DNA from: Hyphococcus sp.
GTDB taxonomy: Bacteria > Pseudomonadota > Alphaproteobacteria > Caulobacterales > Parvularculaceae
NCBI GenBank assembly: GCA_028289605.1
Contig: JANQON010000005.1
Span: 265,192 to 329,191 of the forward strand
Length of the DNA: 64,000 bases
Reading direction: 5' to 3'
Part shown: positions 35,464-44,170 of the stretch, piece by piece
Numbering within the stretch: the stretch's first letter is position 1
How the letters are laid out: each line of letters begins with the position of its first letter
Program-made: the position numbers and the translations under genes
The notes under the pieces: model-generated
The model's input: only the letters and a program-made list of their open reading frames with translations
The model's database searches: none
Told to the model about the DNA's origin: nothing

Positions 35464-36642
35464 TTAAGAGGTCAGCGCCGCGGCGGCGCCGTCTTCAACG
35501 AGTTTGGCGAGACGACGCTTACCGTCTTCGACGGCGACCCGGATCTCTTTGGAATTCTCCGTCGACAGAACGCGCATTTCCTTGATGATGGTCTGAGAGC
35601 GCTCCTGATAAGCGACCACAGAGTCCACCAAGCGTTTCACGGCGGCCGCCGAAACCGTCGGCCCATAGCCGGCCTTTACCGCCTCTTCCTGGACCTTGCC
35701 GCCGATGTCGGACAGGGTTTCGAGCGAGTCCTCAATGCCCTTTTTCATCGCCTCCAGCGTCTGGGTAGATTCGTGAAGGCCGTGCATGCCCGTGAACGTG
35801 GCGGTCAGCGCCGTCAAGACGGTTTCATTGGTGCCGAAGAAGGAAACCGATTGGGCGTAAATGCGTTCTTTGGCGTTGGTCGTCTGAACCAGCCGGGTCA
35901 TGATCACTTCTGATGTATTGTATCCGACGGTGATATTGTCGGACAGGTCCTTTGCGACCTGATACCGCTTTTCTTCTTTTTGAAGCGCGCGAAGCGCCTC
36001 GTCGCGATCGAGTTCAAGCCCCGCTCGTTCGGCCTTGTCCTCGCCGTTGTAGTTTTCGACCGCGCTGACCTTGTCGCGAAGCACGGCCTTGGACGCTTCG
36101 AGTTCTTTCTCCGCCGTCTTCAGCACTTCAAGCGCCATCACTTCAGACTGTTTCAGCGCGCCGCGAAAATCGCGATAGGCTTCGAGGATACGGGTTTCGC
36201 GTTCCACCTGGTCGCGCGTGTCGCCGGCGACTTCAAGATAGAGGTTTTTGATCTTTTCAAAGCGCGACGCGATATCTCCGCGGGTCATTTTCATCCACAC
36301 GTTCTGAACGCGCTCGAAGGTGGAAATTTTCCCGTCGGCGTACTGATCAACGAGCGACTTGGCGTCGTCGCGGATCGAATCGAATGCTGCGGTGATGCCT
36401 TCGTAGCGTTCCCCGACGGTCATGCCGGCGACCTGTTCGCGCACGATGTCGTTGAAGTGGGACGCTTGATCGAGGGTTCGGGCGATGGCGGAGACCCGCG
36501 TTTCGTCAAGCGCCGATATTTGGTTGAGCAGCGCGATAATGGGCGCGGGCTCGCCGTCCTCCGGCGCAAAACCTAGTGCGCGCAACTCTCCCATGGCGCG
36601 ATCAAGATATTGAAGCGCCGTCTTGCGTTGTTCTTCCGCCAT
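35464..36642 (-). CDS. All-helical cytoplasmic protein, first gene of the trio; possibly distant TelA-like
   Basis: A 392-residue protein with no signal or membrane segment, almost wholly helical. Long amphipathic helices run through the middle (REDTRDQ-like to AERAGLELDRDEALRALQKEEKR), and a more conserved-looking core lies at about 240-290 (VGYNTSEVIMTRLVQTTNAKERIYAQSVSFFGTNETVLTALTATF). The size and helical-bundle layout recall toxic-anion-resistance (TelA) proteins, but I cannot show homology. It opens the minus-strand unit. It is separated from the sulfotransferase gene upstream by about 154 bases. Confidence 0.7.
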   Translation of the reverse strand: MAEEQRKTALQYLDRAMGELRALGFAPEDGEPAPIIALLNQISALDETRVSAIARTLDQASHFNDIVREQVAGMTVGERYEGITAAFDSIRDDAKSLVDQYADGKISTFERVQNVWMKMTRGDIASRFEKIKNLYLEVAGDTRDQVERETRILEAYRDFRGALKQSEVMALEVLKTAEKELEASKAVLRDKVSAVENYNGEDKAERAGLELDRDEALRALQKEEKRYQVAKDLSDNITVGYNTSEVIMTRLVQTTNAKERIYAQSVSFFGTNETVLTALTATFTGMHGLHESTQTLEAMKKGIEDSLETLSDIGGKVQEEAVKAGYGPTVSAAAVKRLVDSVVAYQERSQTIIKEMRVLSTENSKEIRVAVEDGKRRLAKLVEDGAAAALTS

Positions 36643-36796
36643 GCATTGATCTCCCAGGCCTTGCCGTCACCGCTATGTAGGCAAACCGCCGACTGGCGCC
36701 AAGTCCTTGAAATGAAGGCTCATGTTTCTATGCGCAGGGAAGAACCGCACTGGTGCGCAAACGCGTCCGCTGATCGGCGGGCATCAGAAAGCAGGG

Positions 36797-37420
36797 TCAG
36801 ATGCGTTCCGGCGCCAGATACCGTCCCGTCATCGCCGCAAGGCGCCGGCGCAGGCGATAGGACAAGGTCTTGCGGTCCTGGCTGCGGTTTTTGGCCGGGA
36901 AGGGGGCGTCCGGCGTCGGCGCCCCAAGAAAACTGCACAGTTCGTCCCAACCGTCGCCCTGTTCCAGGTCCATAACCAGCAGGTCGTCAGGCCGATCTCT
37001 GAAATACTCGCGCACGGCCGCTTCGTGGGACTTGTATACGCCAATGTAACGCGCGCTTTCACCGGCGGGCGCGGGCGCGCCGTAGACGAATTCCTGCATC
37101 GCGTGAGGGTGGTCGCCGAAATGGTTTTCCACCGATCGGAACCATTGTTCGGCGCCGCGAACCGTCAAAATAAACTTTGATCCCGGGAACGCCGCGTCCA
37201 GCTCGCGATAAAACAGCGGCCAGGGCATGTCCTGTGCGGCGTCATGGGTTCTCGCGGTCTCGACGCAAAGGCGCAAGGCGTTTTCGCGCAGTTCGTCCGC
37301 GGACAGGTTGCGGCCGACCACAGCGGCGGTCTTGTAGCCGAGAATCGAAAGCGCCGCATGGAGCGACGTCGTGCCGGTTTTCTGAAACCCGATACAGAAT
37401 ACTTTTCCGCGAGACGCCAT
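36797..37420 (-). CDS. Sulfotransferase-fold protein
   Basis: PAPS-dependent sulfotransferase-like protein of 207 residues. The 5'-phosphosulfate-binding loop is GFQKTGTTSLHAAL at the N-terminus, and a 3'-phosphate-binding element is suggested by KFILTVRGAEQWFRSVENH. The short length and the C-terminal DLEQGDGWDELCSFLG match bacterial sulfotransferase/P-loop families that modify polysaccharide or lipid. No sulfate-activation gene is near. The acceptor is unknown. Confidence 0.85.
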   Translation of the reverse strand: MASRGKVFCIGFQKTGTTSLHAALSILGYKTAAVVGRNLSADELRENALRLCVETARTHDAAQDMPWPLFYRELDAAFPGSKFILTVRGAEQWFRSVENHFGDHPHAMQEFVYGAPAPAGESARYIGVYKSHEAAVREYFRDRPDDLLVMDLEQGDGWDELCSFLGAPTPDAPFPAKNRSQDRKTLSYRLRRRLAAMTGRYLAPERI

Positions 37421-37484
37421 GGGTCCGGTTTAGCCAAGGGCGATTAACCTGCGCTTAACGCCTTTCCTCAGGGGCGTGCGCCGG

Positions 37485-38336
37485 TCAGGAACGCTGCGGC
37501 CGGCGGAATGGAACGATTTTATTGTCCGCATCGTGACCGATATCAGCGCGCCCCAGATAGGGAATGTCCGCTCTTTTGCACCAGTACTGCGCAATCTCCT
37601 CCGCGTCGGCGCCGAAGGGCCTGTCGTTTTCAGGTATGTCGCTGACCCGCCCGAGCATAACGCCGGCCGCGCGGCGCATTTTCTCGTTGAGCAAGACCGC
37701 GGCCATTGCGCGATCGCTGCGATAAAGGTATTCGCCAAGGTCCTCGAGCATGACGATACGACCGGCGAAATCCGGCGCCCAGTCCATGCCGATGATATGC
37801 GCGAGCACGGTGAGATTGAAGGCGACGCATGGGTGCTTTTCCGCGGTCGGCTCCACGCCGCCGCGTTTGTCAAAAACAAGATAATCCAGGGCGCGCCGAA
37901 TCGCGGCCGCTCCCCCTTTTCTCGTTAGATCGATCGCGATCGGTCCGTGCACGAGCTTTTCAAAGCCCATGGCGTCGAGTCGTGCGAGAATAACGCCCGC
38001 ATCGGAATATCCGAAGAACACCTTGTCTCGTGCGGCGGCGTTGAGATTTGCAAAGGAGTCGTCAAAGAGCCGGACGGCGCCGTAGCCGCCCCGCGCGAAC
38101 CAGACGGCGTCAATGTCGGGATTGTTGGCGACCTCCAGAAACGCCGCGGAGCGCGCAGCGTCGCTTCCGGCGAAATGCCCGGCGTCTTCAAAACACTGCG
38201 GATGGAAAAACAGGGCGGCCCTGTCGCCGCAATGGTCCGCCGCAATCTCGCCGAGGTTTGTTGCGAGATCTTCGCTGATGCGCCCGCCGGGGCAGATTAG
38301 GGCGATGTTTTTGGTGGTCTTCGCCATGGAAGCCAT
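37485..38336 (-). CDS. LD-carboxypeptidase, S66 family
   Basis: Cytoplasmic serine peptidase of about 283 residues that removes the terminal D-Ala from recycled murein tetrapeptide. The nucleophile Ser lies in FFGYSDAGVIL, preceded by the conserved DAVWFARGGYGAVRLF; the Glu/His partners are in the C-terminal half (MLEDLGEYLYRSDRAM). Starts at 38336 or 38327 (MASMAKTTKN) are both possible. It is transcribed divergently from the Mur ligase at 38379 across a 42-base gap, and both act on recycled peptidoglycan fragments. Confidence 0.88.
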   Translation of the reverse strand: MASMAKTTKNIALICPGGRISEDLATNLGEIAADHCGDRAALFFHPQCFEDAGHFAGSDAARSAAFLEVANNPDIDAVWFARGGYGAVRLFDDSFANLNAAARDKVFFGYSDAGVILARLDAMGFEKLVHGPIAIDLTRKGGAAAIRRALDYLVFDKRGGVEPTAEKHPCVAFNLTVLAHIIGMDWAPDFAGRIVMLEDLGEYLYRSDRAMAAVLLNEKMRRAAGVMLGRVSDIPENDRPFGADAEEIAQYWCKRADIPYLGRADIGHDADNKIVPFRRPQRS

Positions 38337-38378
38337 GTTTAACGCTTGTTTCCTAATTTTCGTTACCGTTATTCCGTG

Positions 38379-39776
38379 ATGACTGAAACAAAAGACTATT
38401 TCTTCTGCGGCGTCGGCGGATCGGGTATGCTGCCGCTGGCGATCATCGTCAAAGCCCAGGGCCATATTGTGGCGGGTTCGGACCGTGCGCTGGATCAGGG
38501 GCGCATGTCGGCCAAGTTCGACTATTTGCGCATGCTCGGCGTCCGGCTGTTTCCGCAGGACGGGTCCGGCCTCAAACGATCAAGTCAAACCCTGGTCGCG
38601 TCCGCCGCGGTGGAGGACAATGTGCCTGACGTTGTCGCCGCCAATAAAGCGGGCGCGTCGCGTATGTCCCGGGCCGAGCTGCTGGCGAAAATCTTCAACG
38701 AGGCGCCGTCGCCGATCGGCGTCGCCGGCACCAGCGGGAAATCGACCACCACGGCCATGATCGGATGGATCCTGCATGCGGCCGGACAAGAGCCGTCGAT
38801 CATGAACGGCGCGGTCATGAAAAATTTCATACGCGAAGACGCGTTGTTCGCGAGCGCGCTCATCGGCGAAGGGCCCGCGTTTGTGTCGGAGATTGACGAG
38901 AGCGATGGGTCGATCTCCATGTTCAATCCGAAAATCGCTGTACTGAACAATATATCGCTAGATCACAAATCGATGGATGAACTCCGCGCCCTGTTCAGCG
39001 GTTTTGTCGAGCGCGCCGATCTCGCCGTCTTCAACCTCGACAATGTGGAAACGCGCGGCCTCGCCCAGGATTATGAAGGCGCAAAAGTCACCTATTCGCT
39101 GGAAGACCACATTGCTGATCTGGTGGCCGAGTATGTGACGCCGCGCCCGTTCGGCGTCTCATTCGCCGTGGCGGCGCGCGATGGTGCGCGTGCGGAAGTC
39201 AATTTGAGAATGCCGGGACGGCACAATGTCTCCAACGCACTCGCCGCCATCGCGGCCGCCGGCGCCTGCGGCGTAGCCCTTGACGAGGCCGCGAACGCGC
39301 TCGCCGATTTTGACGGCGTCAAACGGCGTCTAGAGTATGTGGGGGACGCGGGCGGGGTCACTGTTATCGACGATTTCGCACACAATCCTGACAAGATCGC
39401 CGCTAGCCTGGACACGCTGCATGAGTTTGCGGGGCGCTTGCTTGTATTGTTTCAGCCGCACGGCTACGGCCCGCTGAAAAAAATGAAGGATGAGTTCATT
39501 GCGACCTTCAGCGACCATCTCGGCACGGAAGATGTATTGTTCATTCCCCCGCCGGCCTATTTCGGCGGCACGGTCGACCGATCCGTTACCAACGCAGACA
39601 TTGCAGAAGGCGTAGCGGCGCGCCGAGGCAACGCTGAAGCCCCCGGTTCGCGCGAAGACTGCGCCGAGCGCCTTTTGAGTGTTGCGCGCGGCGGCGACAG
39701 GATTGTGATCATGGGCGCCCGCGATGATACGCTGTCTGCATTTGCAGGCGACCTTCTGACGAAACTGCAGCGTTAG
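38379..39776 (+). CDS. Mur ligase family protein, MurC/Mpl-like
   Basis: ATP-dependent amide ligase of 465 residues. The N-terminal domain begins FFCGVGGSGMLPLAII as in MurC/Mpl, the P-loop is GVAGTSGKSTTTAMIGW at about 120, and SEIDESDGS, NISLDHKSMDEL and the C-terminal DDFAHNPDKIAASL match the family. Since it faces an LD-carboxypeptidase, an Mpl-type role (joining recycled tripeptide to UDP-MurNAc) is more likely than being the essential MurC, but the sequence alone does not decide. Its stop overlaps the convergent monooxygenase gene by 4 bases. Confidence 0.85.
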   Translation: MTETKDYFFCGVGGSGMLPLAIIVKAQGHIVAGSDRALDQGRMSAKFDYLRMLGVRLFPQDGSGLKRSSQTLVASAAVEDNVPDVVAANKAGASRMSRAELLAKIFNEAPSPIGVAGTSGKSTTTAMIGWILHAAGQEPSIMNGAVMKNFIREDALFASALIGEGPAFVSEIDESDGSISMFNPKIAVLNNISLDHKSMDELRALFSGFVERADLAVFNLDNVETRGLAQDYEGAKVTYSLEDHIADLVAEYVTPRPFGVSFAVAARDGARAEVNLRMPGRHNVSNALAAIAAAGACGVALDEAANALADFDGVKRRLEYVGDAGGVTVIDDFAHNPDKIAASLDTLHEFAGRLLVLFQPHGYGPLKKMKDEFIATFSDHLGTEDVLFIPPPAYFGGTVDRSVTNADIAEGVAARRGNAEAPGSREDCAERLLSVARGGDRIVIMGARDDTLSAFAGDLLTKLQR

Positions 39777-40078
39777 CCGAGCAACTGGCGGGCCGCCGAG
39801 ACGTCATACGCTTTGACGTCCTGAGAGATCACCCCCGCATTATTGAGCGCGCTTATCCAGGCCGCCATATAGGGTTGCGAAAAATGCGCTGTCAGCGCCT
39901 CCTGATTTTCCCAGTATTCCAGGACGATGATGGTTTCCGGATCGAGCACATCAATGCCGTAGGAGTAATCGATACAGCCCGATTCCAGCCGCGAATTGGT
40001 GATCGCCGCCTCCATCTCCTTTCGCACCTTGTCCACTGCGCCCGGACGCACTTTTGCTTTTCCCGAAACGATGATCAT
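39773..40078 (-). CDS. Antibiotic biosynthesis monooxygenase (ABM) domain protein
   Basis: Small dimeric alpha+beta protein of 101 residues, YgiN/quinol-monooxygenase-like. It begins MIIVSGKAKVRPGAVDKVRKEMEAAI and shows SGCIDYSYGIDVLDPETIIVLEYWENQEALTAHF, the standard ABM strand-helix pattern. Substrate is unknown; family members act on quinols or heme-related compounds without a cofactor. It is convergent with the Mur ligase gene. Confidence 0.88.
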   Translation of the reverse strand: MIIVSGKAKVRPGAVDKVRKEMEAAITNSRLESGCIDYSYGIDVLDPETIIVLEYWENQEALTAHFSQPYMAAWISALNNAGVISQDVKAYDVSAARQLLG

Positions 40079-40155
40079 TCAACGCCTCCACTTCCTGTCG
40101 CGTGACGTTATCATAGCGGCGGGATAGAGCGACAGTCGACGAAGAGCGAACAGCG

Positions 40156-40830
40156 ATGACGGCCGATTTGAACAACTGGGGCGGGCGCCCCGCGCCCCAT
40201 ATGGACTCTGTGGAAGGGCGATTCTGCCGGATCGATGCAGCGCGATTCGCCGACGACGGGGCTGGATTGTTCTCTGTTTTGGGCGGGGCCGAGAACGACG
40301 ACCTGTGGCGCCATATTCCTTTCGGTCCGTTCGAAACCGCCGAGGCCCTGGGCGCCGGCATGGGTTTTGTCGCGGAAACGCACAACTGGCGCTCATACGT
40401 CATTCGCGACATTGCAACGACGGCGCCCCTGGGGATGGCGAGCTATATGCGCATCCGCCCTGAAGCAGGGTCCGCGGAAATCGGGTGCATCGTGCTGTCA
40501 AAAAAATTGCAGCGAACGCCGGCCGCCACCGAAGCAATGTATCTTTTCGCAAAGCACATCTTCGACGATCTCGGCTATCGGCGCTACGAATGGAAATGCA
40601 ACAATAAAAACGAAGCCTCGAAACGGGCGGCCTTGCGGTTGGGGTTCGCCTTCGAAGGAGTTTTTCGCCAGGACATGGTGGTGAAAGGCGAAAACCGCGA
40701 CACGGCCTGGTTTTCGATTATTGATACGGAGTGGCCGCGCGCGAAATCCGCTTTTGAAAACTGGCTGGCGCCCGACAATTTTGACGCCGACGGGCGTCAA
40801 CGCCGGTCGCTTGCCGACTTCCGCGCCTGA
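40156..40830 (+). CDS. GNAT acetyltransferase, RimJ/RimL type
   Basis: N-acetyltransferase of 224 residues. The acetyl-CoA fold appears as SAEIGCIVLSKKLQRTPAATEAMYLFAKHIFDDLGYRRYEWKCNNKNEASKRAALRLGFAFEGVFRQDMVVKGENRDTAWFSII (positions near 40467-40725), the usual RimJ-type block including NEAS and the GF.EG strand. The N-terminal segment (WGGRPAPHMDSVEGRFCRI) is common in the YjcK-like group. The target is unknown. It stands alone on the plus strand. Confidence 0.9.
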   Translation: MTADLNNWGGRPAPHMDSVEGRFCRIDAARFADDGAGLFSVLGGAENDDLWRHIPFGPFETAEALGAGMGFVAETHNWRSYVIRDIATTAPLGMASYMRIRPEAGSAEIGCIVLSKKLQRTPAATEAMYLFAKHIFDDLGYRRYEWKCNNKNEASKRAALRLGFAFEGVFRQDMVVKGENRDTAWFSIIDTEWPRAKSAFENWLAPDNFDADGRQRRSLADFRA

Positions 40831-40846
40831 TTGTTGACGGCTGCGC

Positions 40847-40894
40847 TTTACTTGCGCCGCCGTTACGGATATATTCAACCATATGGTTGAATAT
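40847..40894 (+). promoter_or_regulatory. Promoter and 24-bp palindromic operator overlapping a leaderless start
   Basis: TTTACT (40847-40852) and TATATT (40870-40875) are spaced by exactly 17 bases, placing the transcript start at about 40882-40884, that is at the ATG (40883). A perfect 24-base palindrome, half-site ATATTCAACCAT, covers 40871-40894, from within the -10 box through the first codons (MVEY). No ribosome site precedes the ATG. This looks like the autorepression site of the ArsR gene on a leaderless mRNA. Confidence 0.85.
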
Positions 40895-41227
40895 CTGAAT
40901 AAGGACGAACAGATCCTGGACGGCGTATTGTCCGCGCTCGCCGACCCGACCCGTCGCGCCATCATGAGCGCGCTGGGCGGCGGGGAGAAGCGCATCAGCG
41001 ATATCGCCGCCCCTTTCGATATGTCGCTCAACGCTGTTTCCAAACACGTCAAGACGCTGGAACGCGCCGGACTGGTGCGCCGCCGCCGCGAAGGGCGCGA
41101 GCATTTCCTTCGGGCCAATCCGGCCCCGATCGAAAAGACCGCCGATTGGTTCGACGCGCAGCGGCGGTTCTGGAACGCGCGCCTGGATCGCCTGGAATCG
41201 CTGATGATGGAGGAAGACCATGAATAG
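40883..41227 (+). CDS. ArsR-family transcriptional regulator
   Basis: Winged-helix repressor of 114 residues. LADPTRRAIMSALGGGEKRISDIAAPFDMSLNAVSKHVKTLERAGLVRRRREGREHFL is the canonical ArsR helix-turn-helix and wing. There is no metal-binding Cys pair, so it is not a classical arsenic sensor; it belongs to the group paired with SRPBCC genes. Its first codons are part of a palindromic operator. It overlaps the SRPBCC gene by 8 bases. Confidence 0.93.
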   Translation: MVEYLNKDEQILDGVLSALADPTRRAIMSALGGGEKRISDIAAPFDMSLNAVSKHVKTLERAGLVRRRREGREHFLRANPAPIEKTADWFDAQRRFWNARLDRLESLMMEEDHE

Positions 41228-41774
41228 CTATGGAGAAGTGCTGGAGGACGGCTCAATGCGGTTTACGCGGATCCTGCCCGGGCCGATTGAGCGCGTTTGG
41301 GGGTGGATCGCGGAAGCGGACAAGCGCGCTCAATGGCTATGCGGCGGCGGCGATATCACCGCAGCAGGCGAAACGATCGCATTCGCATTTCTGCACCGGA
41401 ATTTGACGCCCCATGATGAAACGCTCCCTGATCAGTACAAGGAAATGGAAAACGGCGTTTCGTTTGACGTCATTGTCACGGCGTGCAGTCCGCCCGACCA
41501 CGCGACCATTGAATGGCCGGGCGCGCGCGGCGTCCCGTCCTTCGTTGATTTCAAACTGACTGCCGAGGGGGACAAGGTGAAGCTTGTCGTCACCCAGCGC
41601 GGCGACATCAACGCCGAAGAATTTGTCGGCGCCTGCGCCGGCTGGCATGCGCATCTCGGCATTATGGCGGACAAACTCGCCGGAGAAACGCCGAAACCGT
41701 TCTGGTCGACCCATGAAGCGCTCACCGCTGACTACAAGGAGCGCTTTAAGGATCATCTGGCGACGCTGGACTAG
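41220..41774 (+). CDS. SRPBCC/AHSA1-family protein
   Basis: START-like hydrophobic-ligand protein of 184 residues. The AHSA1 pattern is visible: MRFTRILPGPIERVWGWIAEADKRAQWLCGG at the start, a beta-grip core, and the C-terminal helix region FVGACAGWHAHLGIMADKLAGETPKPFWSTHEALTADYKERF. The gene overlaps the arsR-type gene by 8 bases and is surely co-transcribed and controlled by it. Function in such pairs is not known; ligand binding is a guess. Confidence 0.9.
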   Translation: MNSYGEVLEDGSMRFTRILPGPIERVWGWIAEADKRAQWLCGGGDITAAGETIAFAFLHRNLTPHDETLPDQYKEMENGVSFDVIVTACSPPDHATIEWPGARGVPSFVDFKLTAEGDKVKLVVTQRGDINAEEFVGACAGWHAHLGIMADKLAGETPKPFWSTHEALTADYKERFKDHLATLD

Positions 41775-41797
41775 CGTCCGCGTCGCCCGTTCCGCCG

Positions 41798-42241
41798 TCA
41801 GGCGGCGGCGGCCGTTTCAAGAGAGGTGCGGATTTCTTCTTCCGACATCGACTTCCTGATGTCGGCGACAACGTCGCCTGTCGACATGTCGACCAGCAAA
41901 AGAATGCCGGTTTTGATCTCGTCAGCGTAAAAGGCGCGAACGGCGCCGCCCACGCCGGCGGCGTCCGCCGTGGCGAAAAAGGCGTCCTGGTCGCGTTCCG
42001 TATAGTCGATGGTGAGGTAGCCGACCCCGTCAATCGGCGCGCCGGCCTGCACCGCTTTCAGTTTCGGATCGAGGATTTTGCAGCTCGTGCACCAGTCGGC
42101 GTAACTGAGGACGGCGGCGATCTTCGTCTCTTCGGTGACAGCGGGCGCCGCGGTCTCGGTGGTCTGCGCCGGCGCTTGGGCGGCGGGCTCGCCGGAACAG
42201 GCGGCGAGCAGAACAGCGGCGATGAAAACGGGGAGGCGCAT
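41798..42241 (-). CDS. Thioredoxin-fold lipoprotein
   Basis: Lipid-anchored periplasmic protein of 147 residues. The lipobox is LLAAC (Cys15), followed by a low-complexity Ala/Pro/Thr linker. The thioredoxin active site is WCTSC in AVLSYADWCTSCKILDPKL, and a cis-Pro position is not obvious. Such proteins reduce or shuttle disulfides or serve a cytochrome-type partner. It is divergent from sucC and convergent with the SRPBCC gene. Confidence 0.85.
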   Translation of the reverse strand: MRLPVFIAAVLLAACSGEPAAQAPAQTTETAAPAVTEETKIAAVLSYADWCTSCKILDPKLKAVQAGAPIDGVGYLTIDYTERDQDAFFATADAAGVGGAVRAFYADEIKTGILLLVDMSTGDVVADIRKSMSEEEIRTSLETAAAA

Positions 42242-42390
42242 GAGTGATTCCTTTTCGGCGGTTGCGGCGGACGCTATCGCGCCCGCCCGCAGAAAAGCCA
42301 GTCACGTCACCGTGAGGCCCATGGTTGTCTGGCCGGCGAGCGCGGCTATAACCGCTGGCGTCGATCATTCAACGCCGGAGCCACCACCCC

Positions 42391-43584
42391 ATGAACATCC
42401 ACGAATACCAGGCCAAGGAAGTCCTCAAATCGTTCGGCGCGCCGGTGTCCGAGGGCCGCGTCGTTCTGAAGGCCGAAGACGCGGCGGCGAAAGCGAACGA
42501 GCTGCCCGGGCCGCTCTACGTGGTGAAAGCGCAGATCCACGCAGGCGGTCGCGGCAAGGGCACGTTCAAGGAAGACAAAGCCGGCGAAGGCGGCGGCGTT
42601 CGCCTGGCGAAATCGCCGGAAGAGGCGGCGCGCTTCGCCAGCGAAATGCTGGGCGCGACCCTCGTGACCAAACAAACCGGCGCCGCCGGCAAACAGGTGG
42701 GCCGGATTTACATCGAAAACGGCTCCGATATCGAAACCGAACTTTACCTCTCCGCTCTCGTTGACCGGGGGACCGGCAATGTCGCTTTCATCGCATCCAC
42801 CGAAGGCGGCATGAATATCGAGGAAGTCGCCGAAGAAACGCCTGAGAAAATCATCACGGTGCAGATCGACCCCGCGACGGGCTGCATGCCGCATCACGCG
42901 CGCCGCGTTGCGCAGGCTCTTGGTCTCAAAGGCGCGACAGCGAAACAATGCGGGAAGCTGATCCCGACGCTTTATAAAGCCTTCACTGAAAAGGACATGA
43001 GCCTTCTGGAGATCAATCCGTTGATCGTCACCAAGGGCGGCGACCTCCTGGTGCTCGACGCCAAGGTCGGATTCGACCCCAACGCGCTCTTCCGCCATCC
43101 GGACATCATGGAACTGCGCGATGAGTCCGAAGAAGACCCGATGGAACTCAAAGCCTCGGAGTTCGACCTCTCCTACGTCAAACTCGACGGCAATATCGGC
43201 TGCATGGTCAACGGCGCCGGGCTCGCCATGTCGACCATGGACATCATTAAGCACTATGGCGCGGAGCCTGCGAATTTCCTTGATGTCGGCGGCGGCGCCA
43301 CCAAGGAGAAGGTTACCGAGGCGTTCAAGATCATCACCACCGATCCTGCGGTGAAGGGCATTCTCGTCAATATCTTCGGCGGCATCATGCGTTGCGACGT
43401 GATCGCTGAAGGCATTGTCGCCGCCGTGAAAGAAGTCGGTCTCGAAGATCCGCTGGTGGTGCGCCTTGAAGGCACCAATGTTGAGCAGGGGAAAGAAATT
43501 CTCGCCAATTCCGGGCTCAAAATTACGCCTGCGGATGATTTGGAAGACGCAGCGAAGAAAGTTGTCGAGGCTGTTCAGGGGTGA
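42391..43584 (+). CDS. sucC: Succinyl-CoA ligase [ADP-forming] beta subunit
   Basis: TCA-cycle enzyme subunit of 397 residues. ATP-grasp start [54 protein letters not shown], and [17 protein letters not shown], followed by [16 protein letters not shown] and the CoA-side [18 protein letters not shown]. All family blocks are in place. Unusually the alpha subunit gene sucD does not follow: a thioesterase gene overlaps its stop by 4 bases (GTGA). Confidence 0.97.
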   Translation: MNIHEYQAKEVLKSFGAPVSEGRVVLKAEDAAAKANELPGPLYVVKAQIHAGGRGKGTFKEDKAGEGGGVRLAKSPEEAARFASEMLGATLVTKQTGAAGKQVGRIYIENGSDIETELYLSALVDRGTGNVAFIASTEGGMNIEEVAEETPEKIITVQIDPATGCMPHHARRVAQALGLKGATAKQCGKLIPTLYKAFTEKDMSLLEINPLIVTKGGDLLVLDAKVGFDPNALFRHPDIMELRDESEEDPMELKASEFDLSYVKLDGNIGCMVNGAGLAMSTMDIIKHYGAEPANFLDVGGGATKEKVTEAFKIITTDPAVKGILVNIFGGIMRCDVIAEGIVAAVKEVGLEDPLVVRLEGTNVEQGKEILANSGLKITPADDLEDAAKKVVEAVQG

Positions 43585-44015
43585 GAGCAGTGTCGTCGCT
43601 CGACAGTTTCACCTTTCTCCACTCCCTCCGTGTGCGGTGGAATGAGTGCGATATGCAGGGGATCGTGTTCAACGTGAACTATCCCCTTTATTTCGACATC
43701 GGCATTTGGGAGTACACTAAAGCGCTCGGCTATGAAAAAGGCGACGCGCCTGAATTTGTGACGGCGCGGCTCGAATGCGATTTTCGCGGGTCGGCGCGCT
43801 TCGACGACGAACTTCAGATCGGGGTGCGCACGGCGCGGTTGGGTCGCAAATCCTGCGCCGTCGCCTTTGCGGCGTTCCGCGGAGGCGACCTGCTGGCTGA
43901 AGGGCTCAACACCTATGTTGCAGTGCGACGCGGTACGACGGAAACCACGCCCCTAGAGGCGGAATACGTTGAACGCGTTGCGGCCTTCGAAAAGACGCCG
44001 CCGGAACGGTCCTGA
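43581..44015 (+). CDS. YbgC-like acyl-CoA thioesterase
   Basis: Hotdog thioesterase of 144 residues. The family block [34 protein letters not shown] carries the catalytic Asp-type position (ECDMQG) and the NVNY segment; [31 protein letters not shown] follows. The GTG start at 43581 overlaps the sucC stop (GTGA), so translation is coupled; a GTG at 43590 is also in frame. It occupies the position where sucD would normally be. Confidence 0.88.
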   Translation: MRAVSSLDSFTFLHSLRVRWNECDMQGIVFNVNYPLYFDIGIWEYTKALGYEKGDAPEFVTARLECDFRGSARFDDELQIGVRTARLGRKSCAVAFAAFRGGDLLAEGLNTYVAVRRGTTETTPLEAEYVERVAAFEKTPPERS

Positions 44016-44170
44016 CCGGCTCGGACACGGCTAAGGCCTTGTTACGCTTGCAATAAGTCTAACGCCCGCCCGCCAGCGCGTTCTTGCGCTGTCGGGATTG
44101 GTTCGCGCAAACGGTTGACGATCGCCGTTGGCCCGTTAACCATTCCACATTCGGGGATGGAGAGGGGTCC

